A stretch of 64,000 nt of DNA. Source: Allokutzneria sp. A3M-2-11 16 (lineage in GTDB: Bacteria > Actinomycetota > Actinomycetes > Mycobacteriales > Pseudonocardiaceae). Below the pieces are notes generated by a model. That model saw only the letters and a list, made by a program, of their open reading frames with translations. It was not told the origin of the DNA and did not search any database. The DNA lies in the NCBI RefSeq assembly GCF_024213555.1, contig NZ_JANAVO010000001.1, forward strand, positions 620,001 to 684,000. Direction: 5' to 3'. Position numbers and translations under genes: made by a program. Shown here one piece after another: positions 6,736 through 14,912 of this stretch. Within the stretch, counting starts at the first letter, position 1. Each line of letters opens with the position of its first letter.

Positions 6736-8760
6736 TCACGATTCGGTCAAGCCGTGGGCTTTCCGGATGACCGTCACGATCTCGTCCATGATCTCGGTGA
6801 GCTCGTAGTCCTTGGGCGTGAACACCTTGGCCACACCGCGTTTCAGCAGTTCATCGGCATCGGCGGGCGGGATGATCCCGCCGAGCACCACGGGCACGTC
6901 GGTGACCCCGGCGGCCCTCAAACCCTCCACGACCGCGGGTACGACTTCCAGGTGTGACCCGGACAACACCGACAGTCCGACGACGTGCACGCCCTCCTGT
7001 ACCGCCGCCGCCACGATCTGCGCCGGAGTGAGCCGAATGCCCTGGTAGACCACCTCGAAGCCGACGTCCCTGGCCCGGACGGCGACCTGCTCCGCACCGT
7101 TGGAATGGCCGTCAAGCCCAGGTTTGCCGACCAGGATGCGCAACCGCTCGCCCAGGTCCTCGCCCGCCTTGGCCACCCGCTCCCGAACCCCGGCCAGCGC
7201 GGCACCGGCGACTCCGGCCGCGGACGCCCCGGAAACCCCGGTCGGCGCGCGGTACTCGCCGAAGACCTCGCGCAGCGCCGTCGCCCACTCGCCCGTGGTC
7301 ACCCCGGCCTTGGCGCAGGAAATGGTGGCCGACATGAGGTTCGTTCCGGTCTTGGCCGCCTCGCGCAGCCCGCGCACCGCTCCGTCCACAGTGGACGAAT
7401 CACGCCCGGAGCGCCACGCGCGCACGGCCTCGCTCGCCTCGCGCTCCACCTCCGGGTCGATCGTCTCGATCGCCTTGGCGCCCTCGGCCTGCAACGGACT
7501 CGGCTCGGTGGTGTCGAACTTGTTCAGCCCGACGACGACGTCCTCACCGGACTCCACCCGGCGGCGGCGCTCGGCCAGCGAGGAGACCATCTGCGACTTC
7601 ATGTAGCCGCTCTCCACCGCCGCGACCGCCCCGCCCATCGCCTGCACGCGGTCGATCTCGGCGCGCGCGCCGTCCACGATCTCGTCGACCTTGGCCTGGA
7701 CCACCGGCGACCCGTCGAAAAGGTCTTCGTACTCAAGGAGATCCGTCTCGTACGCGAGCACCTGTTGCATCCGCAGCGCCCACTGCTGGTCCCACGGGCG
7801 CGGCAGACCGAGCGCCTCGTTCCACGCGGGCAACTGGATCGCGCGGGCGCGGGCGTTGCGGGACAAGGAGACCGCGAGCATCTCCAGCACGATCCGCTGG
7901 ACGTTGTTCTCCGGCTGCTGCTCGGTCAGGCCGAGGGAGTTCACCTGCACGCCGTACCGGAAGCGCCGCTGCTTCGGGTTCTCGATGCCGTAGCGGTCGC
8001 GGGTGATCTCCTCCCACAGCACGCCGAACGCGCGCATCTTGCACATCTCCTCGATGAAGCGCACACCCGCGTTCACGAAGAAGGAGATCCGCCCGACCAC
8101 CTCGCCGAAGCGGTCGTCCGGCAGCTGGCCGGAATCGCGCACCGCGTCGAGCACCGAGATCGCCGTGCACATGGCGTAGGCGACCTCCTGCACCGGGGAC
8201 GCGCCGACCTCCTGCAGGTGGTAGCTGCAGATGTTGATCGGGTTCCACTTCGGCACGTGCTGCACCGCCCACGCCACCATGTCGGTGATCAGCCGCAGGC
8301 TCGGCCCCGGCGGGAACACGTAGGTGCCCCGCGACAGGTATTCCTTGATGATGTCGTTCTGCGTGGTGCCCGCGAGCTCGGCCAGCATCTCGTCGCGGTC
8401 AAGGCCCTCGGCCTCGGCCTGCTCCTCGGCGACGCCGACGTAGAGGGCGAGCAGCCACATCGCGGTGGCGTTGATCGTCATCGAGGTGTTGGCCTCGGCG
8501 AGCGGGATGCCGTCGAAGAGCTGGCGCATGTCGCCGATGTGGCTCACCGGGACGCCGACCTTGCCGACCTCGCCGCGGGAGAGCTCGTGGTCGGGGTCGT
8601 AGCCGGTCTGCGTCGGCAGGTCGAACGCCACCGACAGGCCGGTCTGCCCCTTGGCCAGGTTGCGGCGGTAGAGCGCGTTCGACGCGGTCGCCGAGGAGTG
8701 ACCGGCGTAGGTCCGCATCACCCAGGGGCGATCGCGTTCACGGTCGGACGGGTACGGCAC
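6736..8760 (-). CDS. meaA: MeaA-type acyl-CoA mutase (ethylmalonyl-CoA mutase family), B12-dependent
   Basis: A 674-residue single-chain mutase. The N-terminal catalytic barrel shows the family pattern RTYAGHSSATASNALYRRNL, GQTGLSVAFDLPTQTGYD, TTQNDIIKEYLSRGTY, and NINICSYHLQEVGA-like text (PINICSYHLQE). The C-terminal B12 domain has DGHSNG (the DxHxxG cobalt ligand motif), LSVLSGSH and VVLGGIIP. The length and unfused arrangement match MeaA/ethylmalonyl-CoA mutase rather than the two-subunit methylmalonyl-CoA mutase. It would rearrange a branched acyl-CoA, as in the ethylmalonyl-CoA pathway, using adenosylcobalamin. The adenosyltransferase gene at 11354 could provide the cofactor. An inverted-repeat operator candidate lies upstream. 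Confidence 0.87.
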   Translation of the reverse strand: MPYPSDRERDRPWVMRTYAGHSSATASNALYRRNLAKGQTGLSVAFDLPTQTGYDPDHELSRGEVGKVGVPVSHIGDMRQLFDGIPLAEANTSMTINATAMWLLALYVGVAEEQAEAEGLDRDEMLAELAGTTQNDIIKEYLSRGTYVFPPGPSLRLITDMVAWAVQHVPKWNPINICSYHLQEVGASPVQEVAYAMCTAISVLDAVRDSGQLPDDRFGEVVGRISFFVNAGVRFIEEMCKMRAFGVLWEEITRDRYGIENPKQRRFRYGVQVNSLGLTEQQPENNVQRIVLEMLAVSLSRNARARAIQLPAWNEALGLPRPWDQQWALRMQQVLAYETDLLEYEDLFDGSPVVQAKVDEIVDGARAEIDRVQAMGGAVAAVESGYMKSQMVSSLAERRRRVESGEDVVVGLNKFDTTEPSPLQAEGAKAIETIDPEVEREASEAVRAWRSGRDSSTVDGAVRGLREAAKTGTNLMSATISCAKAGVTTGEWATALREVFGEYRAPTGVSGASAAGVAGAALAGVRERVAKAGEDLGERLRILVGKPGLDGHSNGAEQVAVRARDVGFEVVYQGIRLTPAQIVAAAVQEGVHVVGLSVLSGSHLEVVPAVVEGLRAAGVTDVPVVLGGIIPPADADELLKRGVAKVFTPKDYELTEIMDEIVTVIRKAHGLTES
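7384..7396. repeat. Palindrome GTCCACWGTGGAC, copy 2 (in meaA)
   Basis: GTCCACAGTGGAC; coding strand TCC ACT GTG GAC in SSTVDGAVRG. Confidence 0.8.
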
Positions 8761-8804
8761 TGTCCACCTCCGCCTGCGGCTTCGGATTTCGCCGAGCCCA
8801 GCGT

Positions 8805-8842
8805 ACTGGTGAGTAACCAGTGATCTACGTGCGATTACTCAC
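8805..8842. promoter_or_regulatory. Overlapping inverted repeats upstream of meaA (candidate operator)
   Basis: Two nested signals share bases: ACTGGT (8805-8810) with ACCAGT (8816-8821) around a 5-bp spacer, and GTGAGTAA (8809-8816) with TTACTCAC (8835-8842), an 8-bp perfect pair. They lie 45-82 bp upstream of the meaA start. Such arms are typical of TetR- or GntR-type dimer sites; the regulator is not known. Confidence 0.45.
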
Positions 8843-8896
8843 AGGAGTGAACAGAACCGGTTCAGCGAGGGGTTCATGTCCGATCAAGGAACGCGC

Positions 8897-9182
8897 TCAC
8901 GCGAGGTCGATCTCGCCCGCGATCTTGCTGCCCGCGTTGAGCACCACCGCCTTGGTGCCCGGCTGGAGCTTGACGTCGAAGGGGACCTTGCCGGTCCGCT
9001 TCTGGTTCGGCTTGAGGTTCCCGGACTCCAGCCGCGGATCGGCGGGGGCGGCCGTGGCGTTGCCGTCGCCGGAGCTGATCTTCTTGCCGTCCGGCGTCTT
9101 GATCTCCACGTAGAGCGGGTTCACCGGTGAGACCAACCAGCACACCCACCACCACTGCGGAGACCACGACCCGACGACGCAT
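8897..9182 (-). pseudogene. Frameshifted small secreted protein (DUF4352-like mature part)
   Basis: The ATG at 9182 has GAAGGT five bases upstream and opens with a signal-like MRRRVVVSAVVVGVLVGLTG. That frame then becomes Arg/Gln-rich and unlike a real protein, whereas the +1 frame gives a plausible continuation from NPLYVEIKTPDGKKISS to the stop at 8897. The second part, with PNQKRTGKVPFDVKL and PGTKAVVLNAG, resembles the beta-sandwich DUF4352 proteins of Gram-positive bacteria. The shift falls near 9120-9128 (a GGTG run). It is either a real mutation or a sequencing error; function unknown. Confidence 0.5.
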
Positions 9183-9269
9183 GACGCACCTTCTACGGAA
9201 CGGCTTCGATTTCTACCGCCGCAGATCCTGGGAGGGCAGACCAGACGAGACGAACGCAGCGCGTACTTC

Positions 9270-10013
9270 TCACTCAAGGATCTCGCGAACGCGCCTCGCG
9301 AACAGGTACGCGTCACCGGGCCAGCGCGCTGAGACGTATCGGCCGTCGTCGACGACGAAGGCCGCCGCGTCGTCGGTCGCGGTGCCGCGCGCAGTCAGGG
9401 TCTTGGGGCCGCGGACGAAGTGCTCCGGCTCCGCGAGCGCGGCCCGCACCTCGTCCTCCACGTAGGCCGGGTACGTGCGGTAGTAGCGGCCGAGCTTCCA
9501 CGCGGTGAGGAAGTACGCGGTGCGCTCCATGTACTTCGGCAGGCAGGTGGTGCGCCTGCCGTGCAGCACGCTCCGGCCGGTGGCGGGATCGATCGCACGG
9601 GCCAGCACGAGCACGCCGTGGCAGATCGCACCGACCGGCCGACCGAGCCCCCAGAACTCGGCGATCTTCTTGTGCAGCAACGAAGACCCGAGGTACTGCC
9701 GCATGCCCGGCGCGTGCCCACCCGCCAGCACGAGGCCGTCGTAGTCGGCGGGCACGAGATCAGCCCACGCGACCGTCTCGCGGAACTCGCGGCTCTCCGT
9801 CAGCTCGCGGTAGAGCCGCTTGGGCTCCGGCTCCGCCCCGAGGGCACCGAAGATCACTCCGTCCAGCAGCCGCCGATCAGCCGAGGGGACCGTCCCGGCG
9901 CGCTCGGTGGCGAAGACGACCTCGTGCCCGGCCGACGTCAGCACGTGCCAGGGCACCGCCACCTCGGTCACGTCGAAGTCCGTGTCCGGCAACGGCAGCA
10001 GCACCCTGGCCAT
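9270..10013 (-). CDS. DJ-1/PfpI (class I glutamine amidotransferase-like) protein
   Basis: A 247-residue DJ-1/PfpI superfamily member with the nucleophile elbow PVGAICHGVLVLARA (Cys followed by His, as in Hsp31-type and protease-like members) and the motif LVLAGGHAPGM before it. It is longer than minimal DJ-1 proteins because of a C-terminal stretch with KYMERTAYFLTAWKLGRYY. Possible activities in the family include glyoxalase III/deglycase or chaperone; none is proven here. It is transcribed 6 bp after murA on the same strand and probably cotranscribed. Confidence 0.8.
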   Translation of the reverse strand: MARVLLPLPDTDFDVTEVAVPWHVLTSAGHEVVFATERAGTVPSADRRLLDGVIFGALGAEPEPKRLYRELTESREFRETVAWADLVPADYDGLVLAGGHAPGMRQYLGSSLLHKKIAEFWGLGRPVGAICHGVLVLARAIDPATGRSVLHGRRTTCLPKYMERTAYFLTAWKLGRYYRTYPAYVEDEVRAALAEPEHFVRGPKTLTARGTATDDAAAFVVDDGRYVSARWPGDAYLFARRVREILE

Positions 10014-10019
10014 CGCCGG

Positions 10020-11297
10020 TCAGCGCTCCGGCGGCGCGGAGACCCGCTGCACGTCGGCGCCGAGCCGCTGCAGGTTCTCGATGAACTGCGGGTAGCCGCG
10101 GTCGATGTGGAAGACGTCCCACACCTCCGTGACGCCCTCGGCGCACAGGCCCGCGAGCACCAGGCCAGCGCCCGCGCGGATGTCGGAGGCCCACACCGGG
10201 GCGCCGGAGAGCTTCTCGATGCCGCGGACCACGCAGTGGTGGCCGTCCGTGCGCGCGTCCGCGCCCATCCGCATCATCTCCTCGACGAAGCGGAACCGGG
10301 CCTCGAACACGTTCTCCGTGATCATCGAGGTGCCCTCGGCGACCGCGGCGAGCGCCACCGCGAACGGCTGGTTGTCGGTGGCGAAACCGGGGTAGGGCAG
10401 CGTGACGAAGTCCACCGCCTTGGGCCGCCCGTCCATCACCACGCGGAAGCCCTGCTGCGGCTCGGTCACCGTGGTGACCTCCGCACCCGCGCTGCGCAGC
10501 TTCTCCAGCACCAGGTTGAGGTGGCCCGGGTCGACGCCGAGCACCGTGATGTCGCCGCGCGTCATGGCGGCGGCCAGCGCCCAGGTCGCGCCGACGATGC
10601 GGTCACCGATCACCCGGTGCTCGGTCGGCTGGAGGGACTGCACGCCGTGCACGGTCAGCGTCGAGGTGCCGGCGCCCTCGATCTTCGCGCCCATCTGCTG
10701 GAGCATCACGCAGATGTCGATGATCTCCGGCTCGCGCGCGGCGTTGTCGATGACCGTGGTCCCGTCCGCGAGCACGGCCGCCATCAGGATGTTCTCGGTC
10801 GCGCCAACGCTCGGGAAGTCCAGCCAGATCTGCGCGCCGTGCAGGTTCTCCGCCTCCGCGACGACGCACCCGTGCTCGATCCCCGTGGTCGCGCCGAGCT
10901 GACGCAGCCCGTTCTGGTGCATGTCCAGCGGACGCGAGCCGATGGCGTCACCGCCGGGGAGCGCGACGACCGCCTTGCGGCAGCGCGCGACCAGCGGGCC
11001 CAGCACGCAGACCGAGGCGCGCAGCTTGCTCATCGACGCGAAGTCGGCGCGGTGGTTCGGCTTCGGGGGCGAGACGATGGTGACCTTGTCGTGGTCGATG
11101 TCGACCGCGCAGCCCAGACCTCGCAGCACGTCCGCCATCAGCGGGACGTCCAGGATCTCGGGGCAGTTGGTCAGCGTCGTGGTGCCTTCGGCGAGCAGTG
11201 CCGCCGCCATCAGCTTCAGGACACTGTTCTTCGCGCCGACGACAGAGACCTCGCCGACGAGGCGTGCGCCGCCCTGGACCCGGAAATGCTCACTCAC
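10020..11297 (-). CDS. murA: UDP-N-acetylglucosamine 1-carboxyvinyltransferase
   Basis: First committed step of peptidoglycan synthesis: transfers enolpyruvate from PEP to UDP-GlcNAc in the cytoplasm. The 425-residue length and motifs ([50 protein letters not shown]) are those of MurA. The active-site loop reads PGGDAIG, so residue 117 is Asp where E. coli has Cys115. In mycobacterial MurA the same Asp is known to block alkylation by fosfomycin, so intrinsic resistance of the enzyme is expected. Divergent from the adenosyltransferase gene across 56 bp; cotranscribed with the DJ-1 gene. Confidence 0.96.
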   Translation of the reverse strand: MSEHFRVQGGARLVGEVSVVGAKNSVLKLMAAALLAEGTTTLTNCPEILDVPLMADVLRGLGCAVDIDHDKVTIVSPPKPNHRADFASMSKLRASVCVLGPLVARCRKAVVALPGGDAIGSRPLDMHQNGLRQLGATTGIEHGCVVAEAENLHGAQIWLDFPSVGATENILMAAVLADGTTVIDNAAREPEIIDICVMLQQMGAKIEGAGTSTLTVHGVQSLQPTEHRVIGDRIVGATWALAAAMTRGDITVLGVDPGHLNLVLEKLRSAGAEVTTVTEPQQGFRVVMDGRPKAVDFVTLPYPGFATDNQPFAVALAAVAEGTSMITENVFEARFRFVEEMMRMGADARTDGHHCVVRGIEKLSGAPVWASDIRAGAGLVLAGLCAEGVTEVWDVFHIDRGYPQFIENLQRLGADVQRVSAPPER

Positions 11298-11353
11298 GAC
11301 TAGTCATCGTATGGGTCAAGCTAAATCGGCTCGTGACCCGTAGGGTCGCTGCC

Positions 11354-11932
11354 ATGTCTGTCCGGATCAACCGCGTCTACACCCGTGTCGGCGACAAGGG
11401 CACCACCGCGCTCGGGGACGGCTCCCGGGTCCCGAAAACCAGCACGAGGATCGCCGCGTACGCGGACGTGGACGAGCTGAACTCGGTCATCGGCGTCGCC
11501 CTCGCGCTCGGCCGCCCCGCCGCCGACGTGGCCGAGGTCCTCCAGGCCGTCCAGAACGATCTCTTCGACGTGGGCGCGGACCTGTGCACGCCGATCGTCC
11601 CCGACCCGCCGTACCCGCCGCTGCGGGTCACCGAGGGCTACGTGGAGCGCCTCGAAGGCTGGTGCGACGAGTTCAACGAGCGGGTCGGCAAGCTGGAGTC
11701 GTTCATCCTGCCCGGTGGCACCCCCGCCGCGGCCCTGCTGCACCAGGCGCGCACCGTCGCCCGCCGCGCCGAGCGCAACGCGTGGGCGCTGCTGGAGGAC
11801 CCGGCCGAGGCCGAGCGGTCCAACCCGCTCGCGGCCAAGTACCTCAACCGCCTCTCCGACCTGCTGTTCATCCTGTCCAGGGTGGCCAACCCGGACGGCG
11901 ACATTCTCTGGAAGCCCGGCGGCGACCGCTGA
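11354..11932 (+). CDS. pduO: PduO-type ATP:cob(I)alamin adenosyltransferase
   Basis: A 192-residue enzyme that adds the adenosyl group to cob(I)alamin. Family motifs are clear: the N-terminal VYTRVGDKGTTALGDGSRV (ATP-binding), YADVDELNSVIGVAL, QNDLFDVGADLCTP, FILPGGTPAAALLHQARTVARRAER and LNRLSDLLFILSR. The ATG at 11354 is followed at once by the conserved segment. It stands next to murA, as in mycobacteria, and would supply the cofactor for the MeaA mutase 3 kb away. Confidence 0.93.
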   Translation: MSVRINRVYTRVGDKGTTALGDGSRVPKTSTRIAAYADVDELNSVIGVALALGRPAADVAEVLQAVQNDLFDVGADLCTPIVPDPPYPPLRVTEGYVERLEGWCDEFNERVGKLESFILPGGTPAAALLHQARTVARRAERNAWALLEDPAEAERSNPLAAKYLNRLSDLLFILSRVANPDGDILWKPGGDR

Positions 11933-12039
11933 ACACTTGGGCATTTACACGAACACCGGCGCGTTCATAGTGCACATTTCCAAATGAGATTTCGCCTACC
12001 CTCGCAGCGACACACGAAAACGCTAGCGAGGGAGTGAAC

Positions 12040-12321
12040 GTGGTGGACGGTACAGGCATTTCGGTCGACTTCGACGGCCGGCTGCTCGTCGTGGAACCCA
12101 CCACCTCCGCGGCCAAGGAGGAACTCGGCACCAGCCGGTTGTCGCTGTTCATCACCGACATCTCCAGACTTTCCCTGAAGGGTGCCGGGGTACTGCGCGG
12201 CGGCAGGCTCAGCCTCACCATGCACGACGGCAGCCGCCACCAACTGGCGTTCAACCGCGCGCAACAGCCGCATTTCGCCCGCCTCTACAAGGAACTCCGC
12301 GCGGCGAAGTCCACTCCCTGA
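12040..12321 (+). CDS. Small PH-like protein (DUF4429-like)
   Basis: A protein of about 93 residues of alternating strands ending in a helix: ISVDFDGRLLVVEP, LSLFITDISRLSLKG, LSLTMHDGSRHQLAF, then FARLYKELRAA. This is the layout of short bacterial PH-like domains of the DUF4429 kind. GAGGGAG upstream fits the GTG at 12040 with five or six bases of spacing better than the GTG at 12034, where it would touch the start. The upstream gap has AT-richer text around 11965-11995, which may contain the promoter. Next to a broken XRE/ImmA-type regulator; function unknown. Confidence 0.65.
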   Translation: MVDGTGISVDFDGRLLVVEPTTSAAKEELGTSRLSLFITDISRLSLKGAGVLRGGRLSLTMHDGSRHQLAFNRAQQPHFARLYKELRAAKSTP

Positions 12322-12357
12322 GGCGCGCAGACCGTCCTTTCACGACAATTGCCACAG

Positions 12358-13256
12358 CGCGGATACAGCGGTATTGCGGCACCGACTCCTCCGCCGCCGA
12401 GATCGGCGCGAGGGTCGCCGAGGCCCGCCGACGAGCGGGCATGTCCGGATCAGAGCTCGGCGCGGCCATCGGCCTCCGCAAGGACCAGATCTCCAAGATC
12501 GAATCGGGCAAGCGGCGACTCGACGTCGGTGAACTTCCCGGTATCGCCGCCGCACTCGGCGTGACCGCGCGCCACCTGGTCGGCCAGCCGGAGCGCTCCG
12601 GACTGGCGGTGGCGGCCCGCCTCGCCGTCGGCACCGGCCCGGAGGCGACCCGCGCGGCGCGGCGGCGAGCGCGGCACCTGCTGGGGATCGACGACCTCCT
12701 CCGCCAGATCACCGGGATGCCCGATGCCCGGCCGAGCGCCACGGGCGAGGCCGTCCTGCGGCAAGCCCGCTCGGAGTTCTCCGCCCGCCCCACCGCCAGG
12801 GCGACCGCGCAGTCCAGGGGGCCCGGCTGGCCGAACTCACCCGGCGAGAACTGGATCTCGGCAGCGACGCCCTCGGCGACCTCGCCGCCCTGGTCGAACA
12901 GCACTTCGCCGTCGACGTGGCGCTGTCCCCGCTCGGCGAGGAGGCCGACGGCATCTGTGTCCACAGGCTCATCCTCGCCAGCAGCGACTTTCCGGACGGT
13001 CACCTGCGGTTCACCCTGGCGCACGAACTGGCGCACCACCTGCTGGACGATCAGCGAGCGAGCCGTCGTGGCCCTCATGGAGCACTTCGGCGTGTCGAGG
13101 GCAGCACTCATCTACCAGCTCAACGTGATCGGCCTCCTCGACTTCGAGACCGGGCAGCGGTTGAAGGAGAAGCCGGTGCACGCGCTGGTGGCACGGCACA
13201 GGGACGTGGCACCCACCAAGGCGGCAACGGGCCCCGAGGACGACATCACCCTGTGA
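12358..13256 (+). pseudogene. Broken XRE-family regulator with ImmA/IrrE-type metallopeptidase domain
   Basis: One frame carries an XRE helix-turn-helix, EIGARVAEARRRAGMSGSELG then KDQISKIESGKRRL (about 12393-12530). After about 12815 the coherent protein moves to another frame: LAELTRRELDLGSDALGDLA, then FTLAHELAHHLLDD with the HExxH zinc motif at 13022-13036. After about 13055 it returns to the first frame with VVALMEHFGVSRAALIYQL to the stop at 13256. The segment usually found between HExxH and the C-terminal helix is missing. So the gene has a frameshift and an internal deletion, and no good start precedes the HTH. A decayed stress or phage-type regulator is the best reading. Confidence 0.7.
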
Positions 13257-13460
13257 ACGCTCCACCCGCCGCCAAACCCCGAGTCCGCACAGAGCGGGCC
13301 GTGCGGGTGACTACACCGCGGCCGAACTCGCAGCCGGTCGGCTCGGCCGGGTCGGGCGTCCGTGAGACGACTCTGAGAACCGTCGCTCACCAGCACGAAC
13401 AGGGCCTTCGCTGTACATTTCACAGTCGCCCGAGTGTACAAATTGCTGATCTTGAAGGCG

Positions 13461-13889
13461 TCAGGAGGCCCAGGGAACGGAACGTCCCGGCGGAGTGGAC
13501 TCCAGCCAGGACAGGAACCCGGTCAGCGCGCCGGGCGGCATGGCGAGCTCGAAGTCACCCGCGGCGCTCTGGCAGCACAGCACCGTCGAGCCGGAGGGGA
13601 CCATGTAGGTCTCCGGGCCGGTGGGCTCGCGCCGGGAGTCGATCTCCAGGTCGACGCGGTTGAAGACCTGGTCCGGGCCCGAGCGCAGGCCGAGCGCGCG
13701 GAACCAGGTGAACTCGTCGCCCCGGTAGCGGCCGACGCCGATGTGCCAGCGCCCGCCCTTGTCGGTGCCGTAGCGCACGGCCACGTCGATACCGCCCTGG
13801 CGGAGCAGGCGCAGCCGACGCCAGATCACCAGCACGACCGTGGTCGCGGCAAGCAGCAGGACCAGTAGAAGGATCTCGACGATGCCCAT
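13461..13889 (-). CDS. DUF2550 family membrane-anchored protein
   Basis: A 142-residue protein: one N-terminal transmembrane helix (VEILLLVLLLAATTVVLVIW) followed by a cytoplasmic or surface domain RWHIGVGRYRGDEFTWFRALGL and SSTVLCC-like text. It matches the actinobacterial DUF2550 family, which lies directly after atpC in mycobacteria (Rv1312-like), as it does here with 28 bp between the genes. Probably cotranscribed with atpC. Its role is unknown; location suggests an envelope-associated function. Confidence 0.85.
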   Translation of the reverse strand: MGIVEILLLVLLLAATTVVLVIWRRLRLLRQGGIDVAVRYGTDKGGRWHIGVGRYRGDEFTWFRALGLRSGPDQVFNRVDLEIDSRREPTGPETYMVPSGSTVLCCQSAAGDFELAMPPGALTGFLSWLESTPPGRSVPWAS

Positions 13890-13917
13890 GGCCCGGCCCT
13901 ACCCGCTCAGCCGCGCG

Positions 13918-14283
13918 TCAGGCCGACTGTCCCGCGGCCTTCAGGCGGGCTGCCGCCCGGGCCCTCGCGTCGGTGTCCTCGGCGTCGATCCGCGCACGCG
14001 CGCGCTCCACGTCGATCTCGTGCGCGAGCTCGGCGCCCTCGGCGAGCACGCTCACCCCGTCGCCGGTCACGGACAGGAAGCCACCGTGCACCGCGGCCGT
14101 CACGACGTCACCGTCGGTGGTGGTGATCCGCACGACGCCACCCTCGGTCAGCTGGCCAAGCATGGGCTCGTGACCGGGCAGGATGCCGATCTCGCCCTCG
14201 GTCGTCTGGGCCACCACCATGGTGCCGGTACCGGACCACAGGCGGCGCTCAACGGCGACCAGCTGGACGGACATCTCAGCCAC
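13918..14283 (-). CDS. atpC: F1Fo ATP synthase epsilon subunit
   Basis: A 121-residue epsilon subunit of the rotor stalk, also a regulator of ATP hydrolysis. The beta-sandwich domain ([48 protein letters not shown]) is followed by a short helical tail rich in Arg and Ala. The GTG at 14283 (MAEMSVQ) is chosen over the upstream ATG because GGAG lies six bases before it and other actinobacterial AtpC start MAE. It is separated from atpD by the two genes at 14397-16282 on the opposite strand, so it cannot be on the main atp transcript unless that crosses a terminator and 2 kb of antisense DNA. Confidence 0.95.
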   Translation of the reverse strand: MAEMSVQLVAVERRLWSGTGTMVVAQTTEGEIGILPGHEPMLGQLTEGGVVRITTTDGDVVTAAVHGGFLSVTGDGVSVLAEGAELAHEIDVERARARIDAEDTDARARAAARLKAAGQSA

Positions 14284-14319
14284 TGGCATCTCCTTCACAC
14301 GCTCGTCCGGGTCAGTCTA

Positions 14320-14343
14320 GACGGTCGCGCGGCAACCATTTCC
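14320..14343 (-). promoter_or_regulatory. ECF-sigma-like promoter candidate for atpC
   Basis: On the minus strand GGAA (14343-14340) is separated by 16 bases from CGTC (14323-14320), the general form of many extracytoplasmic-function sigma promoters. Transcription would begin around 14311 and give a leader of under 30 bases that includes the atpC ribosome-binding site. An ECF sigma gene starts at 14397, reading away. Candidate only. Confidence 0.4.
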
Positions 14344-14396
14344 ACCCGACCGGTGTGACCACAGGTGACCACCCGACGATCCACCCCGAGGGTTGT

Positions 14397-14912
14397 ATGA
14401 CAAGCACCGACGAGACGTTCGCGGAGTTCGTTCGCATGCGGTCCCCCGTGCTGCTCAGGACCTCGTTCCTGCTGTGCGCGGGTGACCGCGGCGCGGCGGA
14501 GGACCTGCTCCAGGACGTGCTGGAGCGGATGTTCTGCCGCTGGCGCCGAATAGCGGGCCCGCCAGAGCCCTACGCCCGCAAGGCGCTGGCCAACGCCGCC
14601 GCGAACCGGTGGCGGACGCGGTCCCGGCGGGTCGCCGAGGCCCCGCTCGACGACGTGCTCGGGCCGAGTGAGCCTGGTCACGAGGACGGCGTGATCGCAC
14701 GGGCCGAGCTGGTCCGCGCCCTCGCCGCCCTGCCGCCGAAGATGCGCACGGTGATCGTGCTGCGCTTCTTCGAGGACTACACCGAGGAGCAGACCGCCGT
14801 CGCGCTGGGCTGCGGCAAGGGCACGGTGAAGAGCCAGACCTCCCGAGGGCTCGCGCGACTGCGCGAACTGATCTCCCCTGACGCGTCTGAACTCCTTGAG
14901 GAGCGGCGATGA
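14397..14912 (+). CDS. ECF RNA polymerase sigma factor, SigE-like family
   Basis: A 171-residue group-4 sigma factor. Region 2 starts FAEFVRMRSPVLLRTSFLLC and includes EDLLQDVLERMFCRW; region 4 has LPPKMRTVIVLRFFEDYTEEQTAVALGCGKGTVKSQTSRGL, an HTH typical of the SigE-like subfamily common in actinomycetes. The ATG at 14397 follows GAGGG; the frame is open 14 codons further upstream without a better site. It overlaps the next gene by ATGA (14909-14912), so sigma and partner are translationally coupled. Both are inserted between atpC and atpD on the other strand. Confidence 0.92.
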   Translation: MTSTDETFAEFVRMRSPVLLRTSFLLCAGDRGAAEDLLQDVLERMFCRWRRIAGPPEPYARKALANAAANRWRTRSRRVAEAPLDDVLGPSEPGHEDGVIARAELVRALAALPPKMRTVIVLRFFEDYTEEQTAVALGCGKGTVKSQTSRGLARLRELISPDASELLEERR

